A DNA stretch of 64,000 nucleotides from Parvibaculum sp. (GTDB lineage Bacteria; Pseudomonadota; Alphaproteobacteria; Parvibaculales; Parvibaculaceae): the NCBI GenBank assembly GCA_030645235.1, contig JAUSMV010000030.1:248001-312000 (forward strand), given 5' to 3'. The position numbers and the translations under genes were made by a program. This document shows, in pieces, positions 21,483-29,390 of this stretch (position 1 is its first letter; each line of letters opens with the position of its first letter). The notes beneath the pieces are model-generated. The model saw only the letters and a list, made by a program, of their open reading frames with translations. It was not told the DNA's origin and ran no database searches.

Positions 21483-21521
21483 AAAAAGGGTCCGGCCCGG
21501 CTTGAGGAGAAGCCGGACCGG
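21483..21521 (-). terminator. Rho-independent terminator of the DUF1302 gene
   Basis: On the minus strand GGTCCGGCTT pairs with AAGCC…CCGGACC (one small bulge), followed by CTTTTTG. It starts about 43 bp after the DUF1302 stop and precedes the COG3687 start, so the two genes are separate units. Confidence 0.78.
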
Positions 21522-21563
21522 ATGTTTGCGTCGGCGGGTGGGGCTTGCACGACGCGGGGGGTC

Positions 21564-23582
21564 TCAAAATGTGTATGAGAAAGACACGCTGGCAAAATCC
21601 TTGTCAGCCATAGCGTTGCGATATTCTCCACCGAAGCTCTTTGTATAATCGAGCTTGACCTTGTAGGTGGACTGGTAGTCAAGGTCGACACCAAGCCCGA
21701 TGGTCTTCACATCTTCCACAAAACCCGGACCAATCGGACCTGCCGAATTGCCTTTGACGTCATGTGCAAAATAAACGCGGGGTGAAACTGTGTAAGGCGT
21801 ACCGAGGAAGGAATTGTATTGCAGTATGGAGAGCAGACGATACCCCCATGAGAAGGACGAGGCATATTTCGGAGCAATGTTGCAAGTGCCCTGCCCTATG
21901 CAACTGTCACCGAGGACCGCCGCCATGCCGGGATTAGCATGGCTCTCACCCGAACGCGGGATCGCAAAGCGGTTGCCTTCCGCATCAGGCAGATATTGCA
22001 GGCCCGCATTGGCCACCACGATCCACAGGTCGGCGCCGGTCGTTTTCACAACAAAGTTTGACGGCGTGAACGTGCTGAGCGTATAGGCCTGCGCAACCAG
22101 CGCCTTCGTCCGCGCATAGCCCGGAATGAGCGCACCAGGCGCAACAGGCGCACCCTGATAGATATCGGGTTCGCCTGGTTGTGCAATGAAGCCCGCATTT
22201 TCAAAATCAGCACCGAGCAATTCTGTCGTGTCGATCTGGAACGGCATGTTGTCATAGTAAGCAATGTCACCGGAAAGCGCTGTGCCGTTCATAATATTCA
22301 GAGTCGTATTGAAGCTCGACCCAACCATATGAATGTCATCGACATATTGCACCTGCAGTTGCTTCCCGCTGGTGCGGGCATCGAGACCCAAAGCACCACC
22401 ACATGTCGAGATCGGTTGCCCGGCTTCGTTAGTGATCAGCGGCAACTGACAAGCGATGCTGTTCATATTCCCGAATGAAAGAAGCGAGACAAGGCCCAGT
22501 GTTGTGGTGCTTGAATTTGCAGTGAAGGTTCCTATCGGCAACTTGCTATGAAAATTCACATAGTAAGCAGCAAGTTCCGTACCCTGATTGAGCCAGTCGG
22601 CGAAGTAACGCAATGCGGCACCCCATTGGCCCTGATCGCTCGCATTCTGATTTTCACCGCGCGGCACGAAGAGCGGATCGGTGAGACCCGATGTTGAACG
22701 GGGGCTGCCATCGGCGTTAGAATAAAACTCGCCATTGCTCATCGCATATGTACAGCCGTCAGCCGCTGCATCGCTCGGCGAAAAAAAAGTGCCGCATGGC
22801 GGCAGCGGGCTTTTTTCCCATTCAGCGATATACATACCTTCGACAGTGATATTCGCAGGCAGTCCGAGGCTCGCGTAAGCGGTTGCTTGCGGCAGGAACA
22901 CTTCTTTGAGTTCTGTGCCGGGCTGCGTGAATGCGGCAACGTCAAGCGGCAGATAGGAAGACACACCACCTTGAATGAAAAGGCTTTCACCCCAGTTCAC
23001 AACCTGTCTGCCGATACGCACATTAAGCGGCAGATCGCCGATGTTGTAATTGCCGTAAACGAAGGCATCGAGCAATTTGATTTGGCTCACCTGCCGGTCA
23101 TAAGCATCGTCACCACGAAAGGCATCTCTCAGATTGCGGCGTTGCGGTGTTGTCGCCGCAATGGGGCCATAGCTGCCATCGCCTGTGCCGAGATCATGAG
23201 CAACGGGATCCCAAAAGGCTTTACCACGGACAAACACACCGTAGTTCTGCCACTTTGCTTCAATTTCAGAGACAATTTTTTGTGGCGCTGCGATCAGTTC
23301 GCCGCGTTGCACGTTGACGTTGCCGTCGTCAGAGTTGACGTCATAGTCCGCCCCGTTGGCACCCTGACAGCCACCGTTGAACACGGAGATATGATCGCAA
23401 CTCTGACGCGACGTGCGTATGCTAGCACTTGAGGAAATTGTATTGGAGAGGTTGAACTGGACATCGCCGATCTTAAATTCGGATGCCGAAGCCCTTCCCG
23501 AAATAGAAATCATGATGAATAAGGTGACGTAGAGAAAAAAAGTTGAGAGTAAAGTTATGTGAAAATTTTTATTCGAAATCAT
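21564..23582 (-). CDS. DUF1302 family outer-membrane protein
   Basis: This 672-residue protein has an N-terminal signal peptide (hydrophobic about residues 8–30, cleavage near GRASASEF) and many amphipathic beta segments ending in a C-terminal aromatic strand (FASVSFSYTF), the pattern of an outer-membrane beta-barrel. Its conserved stretches (RIGRQVVNWGESLFIQGGVS, FAAFTQPGTELKEVFLPQA-like) match the DUF1302 family, which accompanies DUF1329 and RND genes in hydrophobic-substrate degraders and is thought to help uptake or export of lipophilic compounds. No DUF1329 partner is visible. Codon use and flanks are more A+T-rich than the neighbourhood. A divergent AraC gene likely controls it. Confidence 0.87.
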   Translation of the reverse strand: MISNKNFHITLLSTFFLYVTLFIMISISGRASASEFKIGDVQFNLSNTISSSASIRTSRQSCDHISVFNGGCQGANGADYDVNSDDGNVNVQRGELIAAPQKIVSEIEAKWQNYGVFVRGKAFWDPVAHDLGTGDGSYGPIAATTPQRRNLRDAFRGDDAYDRQVSQIKLLDAFVYGNYNIGDLPLNVRIGRQVVNWGESLFIQGGVSSYLPLDVAAFTQPGTELKEVFLPQATAYASLGLPANITVEGMYIAEWEKSPLPPCGTFFSPSDAAADGCTYAMSNGEFYSNADGSPRSTSGLTDPLFVPRGENQNASDQGQWGAALRYFADWLNQGTELAAYYVNFHSKLPIGTFTANSSTTTLGLVSLLSFGNMNSIACQLPLITNEAGQPISTCGGALGLDARTSGKQLQVQYVDDIHMVGSSFNTTLNIMNGTALSGDIAYYDNMPFQIDTTELLGADFENAGFIAQPGEPDIYQGAPVAPGALIPGYARTKALVAQAYTLSTFTPSNFVVKTTGADLWIVVANAGLQYLPDAEGNRFAIPRSGESHANPGMAAVLGDSCIGQGTCNIAPKYASSFSWGYRLLSILQYNSFLGTPYTVSPRVYFAHDVKGNSAGPIGPGFVEDVKTIGLGVDLDYQSTYKVKLDYTKSFGGEYRNAMADKDFASVSFSYTF

Positions 23583-23803
23583 GTTTCTTCCCCAATTCGT
23601 ATAGGTTTTTCTTCAGAGCAAATTTTCATCCTTATTCGTACAAAATTTTTACGATCTCCAATTTCGCAAAATGAACACAATTCAACTGAATCATCCGCAC
23701 ACTCGATTCATCGACAACCTTGTACCGCGCATGATTTTCATGAATATGGTTCGCTTGGGTGAGGTCTGGCTTGGCCAATTGGGGGGTCAATTTTGGACGC
23801 GAT
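23583..23803. promoter_or_regulatory. A+T-rich divergent control region with direct repeats
   Basis: This 221-bp intergenic region sits between the DUF1302 gene (minus) and the AraC-type gene (plus). ATTCGTA followed by an A/T-rich stretch ending in T-runs occurs at 23595–23601 and again at 23634–23640, a 39-bp direct spacing. AraC proteins bind direct repeats, so these are candidate activator sites. The composition is markedly A+T-richer than the window. Confidence 0.4.
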
Positions 23804-24832
23804 ATGAAAATAAATTCCGCATACGTCACAGCATTCAAACAAGCGATCCGTGATTCAGGCCACGATCCATCGATCTTCTTCGACGACACGGTGGCAATTG
23901 ATGAGGTTGAATTTTATCAATTGTGCAACAAAGCGGCCGAATCGATTAACGACCCGACATTCGCACTGCGCTATGGTTCGGCGCTGCACCTCGGCACGCA
24001 TGGCGTTCTTGGAAATGCCCTAATGAGTTGCCGGACACTTCGTCAGGCTGCTGAATTTCTGGTACGGCACAATCCTGTGAGCACGATGGAGGCGCATATC
24101 CATTTCGCATTCGATCACGACAACGCGATTCTTTCTTTCACACCCGGCATCGAACTTCCAGCCGCGCCAAATTTTCTACCCGAAGTATTCTTCATGGCCG
24201 CTATCAACGGAATCAGCGAGATGGTCGGCGTGGAGCTTGCCGGATGCCGCGTCGAATTTGCATTTGAACCTACAATGCCGGAGGAGATCTATACACGCTT
24301 TATCGGCTTGCCCGTTCATTTCGGCGCAGGCGTCAATCGCTTTATAGGTCCACGCGACGCGGTGAACCTGCCCTTGGCTGCAGCAGGAAACGAGGTTGCG
24401 GATATTTATGTGCGACAGTGCAGCAAGATATTGATTGAGCGCAGCCGCAGCGCCAATTGCGCGGCACGGGTTCGCCGCATCCTTCTTAATGCCAATAATA
24501 AGATCACCAGCGAGCATGCTGTGGCTGAGCGTTTGAAAATGAGTGCTCGCACATTGCGCCGTCGTCTCTCAGACGAAAAAACATCGTTTCGCGAAATCTT
24601 CGACGAGTTGCGCCGCGATATGGCGATGGCTTATCTGAGTGAAACGCGTTTGCCTATTGCAGAGATTGGCTTACTTCTCGGATTTGATGATGTTGCGAAT
24701 TTCCGCCGCTCCTTCCGCCGCTGGAACGGAAACTCTCCTCAAACATATCGAGAACAAAAAATAATTGATGATAAAACAAACATTACTGGGAGCTTGGATT
24801 CCAACGCGACGTCTCCGTTGTCATGTTCATAA
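23804..24832 (+). CDS. AraC-family transcriptional regulator
   Basis: This 342-residue regulator has an N-terminal ligand-binding region of the PF12625 type (ALRYGSALHLGTHGVLGNALMSCRTLRQA, with NPVSTMEAHIHF following). The C-terminal pair of helix-turn-helix motifs comprises HAVAERLKMSARTLRRRLSDE and PIAEIGLLLGFDDVANFRRSF, ending in the AraC hallmark NGNSPQTYR. ATG 23804 is preferred; GTG 23759 would add 15 residues. Related regulators control catabolism of lipids, sterols or amino acids. Divergence from the DUF1302 gene across a shared control region makes that gene its probable target, likely activated by a hydrophobic inducer. Confidence 0.92.
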   Translation: MKINSAYVTAFKQAIRDSGHDPSIFFDDTVAIDEVEFYQLCNKAAESINDPTFALRYGSALHLGTHGVLGNALMSCRTLRQAAEFLVRHNPVSTMEAHIHFAFDHDNAILSFTPGIELPAAPNFLPEVFFMAAINGISEMVGVELAGCRVEFAFEPTMPEEIYTRFIGLPVHFGAGVNRFIGPRDAVNLPLAAAGNEVADIYVRQCSKILIERSRSANCAARVRRILLNANNKITSEHAVAERLKMSARTLRRRLSDEKTSFREIFDELRRDMAMAYLSETRLPIAEIGLLLGFDDVANFRRSFRRWNGNSPQTYREQKIIDDKTNITGSLDSNATSPLSCS

Positions 24833-25028
24833 CTCTCTGCATTTGCAGCACATTGCGCTTATTTCGAACGATACAATGGCAATATGATAAACCATCGTTA
24901 TTTTATAATTGTCTATTAGCGAGACGGGACTTTTTTCCAACATCGCTGAAACACATTGTCGCCTCATATGTTTTCTAGCTTTCAGTCAGCGGAGGAATTC
25001 CTCCTGCGAAACAAACTGGAGAGCTGCT

Positions 25029-25601
25029 ATGACGAACATCAGAAGTCTTTTTCTCGCAACTTCGCTCGCCCTTGCAACCACAGTGACAGGTGTATCGGTT
25101 GCCGCGCTCACAACAACAGCGCAGGCCGCGACCGCAGAGGATCTCAACGCCGATGCCAAGCAGGCATTGGAGAAACTCTACAAAGCAAACCCCACAGCTA
25201 AAGCGGTCTCCGAAAAGGCCGTTGCGGTTCTCGTGTTCCCCAATATTGTGAAGGCCGGTCTTATCTTCGGCGGTGCCTATGGTGAAGGCGTGCTGCAGGA
25301 TGGCGCAAAGAACCACAAATACTACAACTCGCTGACAGGCTCGTGGGGCCTTCAGGCCGGTGCGCAATCCTATGGTTATGCCGTGTTCTTGATGAACAAG
25401 AATGCTGTCAAATATCTCAACGACACGCATGGCTTGGAAATCGGCGTGGGCCCCACCGTTGTCGTGGTTGACGAAGGTGTTGCCAAGAACTTCTCAACGT
25501 CTTCACTCAAGGATGATGCCTATGCCTTCATCTTCGACCAGCAGGGCCTGATGGCCGGTGTCAGCATCGAAGGCACAAAGATCACCGAGATCAAACGCTA
25601 A
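25029..25601 (+). CDS. SYLF (Ysc84) domain lipid-binding protein, exported
   Basis: This 190-residue protein has a signal peptide (MTNIRSLFLATSLALATTVTG, cleavage after AQAA). The mature part is a single SYLF domain: AKAVLVFPNIVKAGLIFGGAYGEGVL-like core, YYNSLTGSWGLQAGAQSYGYAVFLMN, then VGPTVVVVDEG and the YAFIFDQQGLMAGVSIEGTKI end. SYLF domains bind phosphoinositides in eukaryotes; bacterial versions are periplasmic and of unknown role. ATG 25029 has GGAGAG upstream; the frame runs further back to 24909 without a better start. A strong hairpin follows the stop, so it is monocistronic. Confidence 0.93.
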   Translation: MTNIRSLFLATSLALATTVTGVSVAALTTTAQAATAEDLNADAKQALEKLYKANPTAKAVSEKAVAVLVFPNIVKAGLIFGGAYGEGVLQDGAKNHKYYNSLTGSWGLQAGAQSYGYAVFLMNKNAVKYLNDTHGLEIGVGPTVVVVDEGVAKNFSTSSLKDDAYAFIFDQQGLMAGVSIEGTKITEIKR

Positions 25602-25625
25602 ACTAGAGCGTTTCGTCCAAAATGA

Positions 25626-25660
25626 GCGGCCCCGCCAGCTTGAAAGCTGCGCGGGGCCGC
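25626..25660 (+). terminator. Hairpin terminator after the SYLF gene
   Basis: GCGGCCCCG pairs with CGGGGCCGC and an inner AGCTT/AAGCT extends the stem; the total is about 14 bp. The following TTCATGCTT is only weakly T-rich. It lies 24 bp after the SYLF stop and ahead of the PhyH gene. Confidence 0.65.
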
Positions 25661-25695
25661 TTCATGCTTACGTCCGGTGATTGAGGGAGGCGACC

Positions 25696-26460
25696 ATGGA
25701 TTTGACGGCCAAGAAAAAACAACTCAACGACGAAGGCTATTGCATCATCTCCGACGTGCTTGATGCCGCATCCGTCACCGCACTCCGCGACAAGCTCTGG
25801 GCGGCTGCTGACCTCAGCGAAGCACGCGGGCTTCGGACGCGCAATATCGGCATTGACCCCAATGAGCACAATGTCCGCGTCTTCAATCTCATTGATCTTG
25901 ATCCGGCTTTTATCGATATCGCGCAGCATGATCTTGCCATGGACATCGTGACGCATCTCCTCGGCCCCGATTTTCTTCTATCGAACCTCACCGCCAACAT
26001 TGCTCTGCCCGGTGCCAAGTCGATGAAGATCCATTCCGATCAGGGGATCGTCGTGCCGGAGCCGTGGTTCAACCCGTGGTCTATCAACATTATCTGGTGC
26101 CTCGACGACATTTATGAGGCCAATGGCGCAACGCGATTCATTCCGGGTAGCCAACATTACAAATGGGCCAGCGAACTTCCCGCCGATGCTGCCGCGCGCA
26201 CCGTCGCATTTGAGGCCAAAGCCGGTTCCGTCATCGCGATGGACGGCCGCACATGGCACACGTCCGGTGCGAATGTCACGAAAGACAAACAGCGCGCACT
26301 TTTGTTTGGCTATTATTCATCGGCCTTCATCCGGCCGCAGCAAAACTGGAATGCGGCTTTGTCGGAGACAACGCTCAACAGTCTCAATCCACAGATGCGT
26401 GAGATGCTTGGATTAGGTGCCGTTGCCAATACGCGACTTGGGCGCGTGCTGGTGACTTAG
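25696..26460 (+). CDS. Phytanoyl-CoA dioxygenase (PhyH) family protein
   Basis: This 254-residue Fe(II)/2-oxoglutarate-dependent hydroxylase is cytosolic. The facial triad is visible as His113-x-Asp115 (KIHSDQG) and His188 (TWHTSGANV), with Arg200 twelve residues later as a likely 2-oxoglutarate ligand. The substrate is unknown; the family hydroxylates branched lipids, quorum signals, natural products and osmolytes. ATG 25696 is preceded by GAGGGAGG. The gene is monocistronic on its strand and its stop overlaps that of the convergent surface-protein gene by 4 bp. Confidence 0.9.
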   Translation: MDLTAKKKQLNDEGYCIISDVLDAASVTALRDKLWAAADLSEARGLRTRNIGIDPNEHNVRVFNLIDLDPAFIDIAQHDLAMDIVTHLLGPDFLLSNLTANIALPGAKSMKIHSDQGIVVPEPWFNPWSINIIWCLDDIYEANGATRFIPGSQHYKWASELPADAAARTVAFEAKAGSVIAMDGRTWHTSGANVTKDKQRALLFGYYSSAFIRPQQNWNAALSETTLNSLNPQMREMLGLGAVANTRLGRVLVT

Positions 26461-29390
26461 TCTATCGGTGCCGAAGGTGACGATGACTTCCTACCGCCGC
26501 CGCCAACGCCCACACCGAATTGCACATTATCGAGCACGTCACCAAAGAATGAACTCTCTTTGACGCATTTGCCGTCCTTCAACTCCATGCCCTTTTCGCA
26601 TTCTGGTGCGGGCGGTGTTACCGGTGGCGTCACGACGGGTTCTTCTTTCTTGACAGGGAGATCGGGCTTCACAACCGGCTTATCCGTCTGCTTCGGTTTT
26701 TCCGGCACTTTGGGCACAACACAACCGACGCCTTCAACGAGTATCTGTCCGTTAGGGCAGCCGCATTCCGTTTTCGAAATACGTGACATGCCGGGATAGA
26801 GACACTGGCAGGTCTCGCCTTTCGCTTTCGTAGACCACTTATCGCATTGCAGCTTTTTCTTCACGCAGCCTTCGCCGGCCACAAGCGTTTGCCCGCTTGG
26901 GCAAGAGCATGCCGTCGCGCTCTTGCGCGTCATACCTTCATAGCGACAGGCACATTCATCACCCTCGAGCTTCGTGCTGCGCTTCTCGCAGACCGGAGGT
27001 GGTGGCGGCGGGTTGTCGTCGTCCGTTACAACAACGGGAGGCTCCTCAATGACAATGTCTTCTTCCGACACCGTATGCTTCACTGTCGTTGAGCAGCAAA
27101 GATCGGTGCCGGGTTTGCTGCCCCCGCCCTGTTCCACCGCGTCAATTTTGAACGTCACGACAGTGCCGGTCACAAGACCCGTCAGCGCCCATGTGCCGAC
27201 GGTCTGTCCCGTGCTGAAGGTTTGCTCTGAATTGGTGACAATCACGCCGCCTGTTTGCGTCGTCACGCGTACCACAGTCGGCGTAACGCTTGGCGGTCCG
27301 CTCAAAGTCAATGTCAGCGTGCCGCTGCCGCCCAATGACGTCAGAGTCGATGTGAGTTCAAGACAGTCACCAATGAGACTGCACTCTTCGCCCTCGACCA
27401 TGCCGAGATTGACGTCAGCTTCAATCAACGAGCCTTCGTTGTCCAACACCGCATGGTTTGACACTTCACCGCAGCTCTCGATCGTCGTCTTGTAGCAAAT
27501 CTGCGGCATCTCATCGGTCTCATAGCCGAGACGCAATTGATAGTCGGTTGTCGGCGGCGTGTTGCCTGCATAGGTCGGTGTGAACTCAATCGTGACGGCG
27601 CTGTTCAATCCCACCGCCGACAGATTGACGGCATATGTATTGCCGGAACCGACTGTGATCGTCTGCAACACTGTGCCCGCGCTGTCCTTGATGACAATGG
27701 TGCCGCCCGTAAGCCCGCCTGGCCGGTTCAGAATGTCGAGATTGGTCCATGTCGCTTCAGTGGGTTTGGCAAAGCAATACTGATCGTCGGCGCTGAATGT
27801 TTCCGCATAGGTTTGCGGCACACATGAGCCCTTGGCTTCAGTGCCATCGGGGTTGAAGCGCACCAGCGTTCCACCGTCGCCAAGTCCATAGATGCAGGTG
27901 TCCGGCGCTTGCGGGTCGACCGCAAAGCCATAGTCGCCGACATAGCTTGCAGGATTGCCACCACTGTCCGTCCAGGGCCCGTTGTTGTCCCAATAGGGCG
28001 TGAACGGTGTGCAATAGGCATTAGCCGCAAAGTCGTAGCATTTCGAATTTGCACCCGCCATGCCGAGATAGGCTGGAAACAACACTTTCGCCGTGTTTGG
28101 CAAATGGTAGGCCGAGAAAATACGCTGCGTGGACATTGAAGCCGGCCACATATTATTCACAGCTGCGCTTGTCGCAATATCGATGCATTTGAAATTGCTG
28201 GCATTGAACCCCTGCACGATGCAGATCGCTGTCATCGCGCCTGAACTGTCGATACCGGGCCCGAGGAATGTCGTCGCCATCGTTGCGCCGCCGGTGGTGC
28301 CGGTCGCAGCCCAGCCGTTGCATGTCGCGCCGCTTGCAAGTTCATAACAGAAGACACGCGGCAGAGTGTTTGAAATGAAAAGACGCGTGCCGTTTTCTTC
28401 AACAAACATGTCTCGCGAGCGACCAAGCGAACTATCGGGACTGACGGTCTGAATGGTCCACCCCGCACAAGTCGGCGCGCCGGGGAGCGCCACATCCACG
28501 CAATAGAGTTTGTCGAGTGCATAGACATAAAGGCGCGATGGATTTGCCGGATCAGCACGAACACCGGTCACATAGCCGTCGAGCAACGTGCCCGTATAAG
28601 CCGAGATCGGATTTGAGCCGGTATTGATGACCGGATTGCCGGGCAACAGGACAAACGGGCAAGGCACGTCATTTTCCGCATCCCAGCAACCCATGCCGAG
28701 TTCAATCACCTGATTATTGTTGTTCGTGCTGCCGTAATAGCGTGCGGCCGGATAATAGATTTTCTTCTGCCAGACGGAGGCATGCGGCAAGTCGGGCGTC
28801 GCGCGGCGTTCGGCGCCGACACCCGCCATCATCGGATAACTGGAATTGCAGGCTGCAAGCGATCCGCCATACCAGCACATGATCCTCGGATCGCTGCCGC
28901 CGGACGGCATATGATGATGGATGCCGAATACCTTTGTGCCCGTTGATGTCACCACCGGCACGGGTTCATAACCGTCGCCGGTTCCCACTTTCAAACCAAC
29001 CGTGCCTGTGACAGCGGGGATCGAAAGTGTGAAGTTCGTCGGCCCCAAGCCAGGATGCGAATAAACTTCTGTGTTGGCATTGTACTCGGGCGTCGAGATC
29101 GTCCAATCAGGAGCCACAATCGTGTTCGGCACGTAAGTCTGATTGGCGCTCAGCACATCGGTGATGGTGACAGGGCCTGACATTGCGGCAGGGTTATAAC
29201 GCAGCACATATTGAATGAGCTGCCCAACAGTCGTCGGACCGGTCAGTACATTGCCGTTTTCATCGTAAGCCGTTTTGGTGAAGTCCGTGCCCGGCTGCGG
29301 ATCCGGCAGGATGAACATCTGCATGGCAACATAGGCGACCGCCGCCACCGCAACCCCCGCAATGCCGATCCTCCCCCACAGCGCGTTCAT
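26457..29390 (-). CDS. Large anchored extracytoplasmic protein with DUF11-like, CC-motif and Cys-rich repeat regions
   Basis: This 977-residue protein has an N-terminal hydrophobic anchor (residues about 9–29). A DUF11-like beta domain follows (TVGQLIQYVLRYNPAAMSG then VTITDVLSANQTYVPN). A long central part with repeated DPANPSRLYVYALDKLYCV-type strands suggests a beta-propeller. A CC-containing domain lies near 27060–27335 (TGQTVGTWALTGLVTGTVV, DLCCSTTV). A hexaproline leads into two 43-residue Cys-rich repeats (CxCxYxGMxRxSxTxCxCPxGQxLVxGxGCV), then a Lys/Pro linker and a Gly-rich end. ATG 29390 overlaps the stop of the upstream partner. No known family covers it; disulfides imply a periplasmic or surface location. 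Function is unknown. Confidence 0.8.
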   Translation of the reverse strand: MNALWGRIGIAGVAVAAVAYVAMQMFILPDPQPGTDFTKTAYDENGNVLTGPTTVGQLIQYVLRYNPAAMSGPVTITDVLSANQTYVPNTIVAPDWTISTPEYNANTEVYSHPGLGPTNFTLSIPAVTGTVGLKVGTGDGYEPVPVVTSTGTKVFGIHHHMPSGGSDPRIMCWYGGSLAACNSSYPMMAGVGAERRATPDLPHASVWQKKIYYPAARYYGSTNNNNQVIELGMGCWDAENDVPCPFVLLPGNPVINTGSNPISAYTGTLLDGYVTGVRADPANPSRLYVYALDKLYCVDVALPGAPTCAGWTIQTVSPDSSLGRSRDMFVEENGTRLFISNTLPRVFCYELASGATCNGWAATGTTGGATMATTFLGPGIDSSGAMTAICIVQGFNASNFKCIDIATSAAVNNMWPASMSTQRIFSAYHLPNTAKVLFPAYLGMAGANSKCYDFAANAYCTPFTPYWDNNGPWTDSGGNPASYVGDYGFAVDPQAPDTCIYGLGDGGTLVRFNPDGTEAKGSCVPQTYAETFSADDQYCFAKPTEATWTNLDILNRPGGLTGGTIVIKDSAGTVLQTITVGSGNTYAVNLSAVGLNSAVTIEFTPTYAGNTPPTTDYQLRLGYETDEMPQICYKTTIESCGEVSNHAVLDNEGSLIEADVNLGMVEGEECSLIGDCLELTSTLTSLGGSGTLTLTLSGPPSVTPTVVRVTTQTGGVIVTNSEQTFSTGQTVGTWALTGLVTGTVVTFKIDAVEQGGGSKPGTDLCCSTTVKHTVSEEDIVIEEPPVVVTDDDNPPPPPPVCEKRSTKLEGDECACRYEGMTRKSATACSCPSGQTLVAGEGCVKKKLQCDKWSTKAKGETCQCLYPGMSRISKTECGCPNGQILVEGVGCVVPKVPEKPKQTDKPVVKPDLPVKKEEPVVTPPVTPPAPECEKGMELKDGKCVKESSFFGDVLDNVQFGVGVGGGGRKSSSPSAPID
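26706..26994 (-). repeat. Two tandem Cys-rich protein repeats
   Basis: Two units of about 43 residues follow the pattern C-(D/E)-K-x-S-T-K…C-x-C-x-Y-x-G-M-x-R-x-S…C-x-C-P-x-G-Q-x-L-V…G-C-V. The amino acid pattern is closer than the DNA, so the duplication is old. They look like small disulfide-knit modules comparable in size to EGF or TIL domains. A partial third unit (ECEKGMELKDGKCV) closes the series near 26560–26600. Confidence 0.7.
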
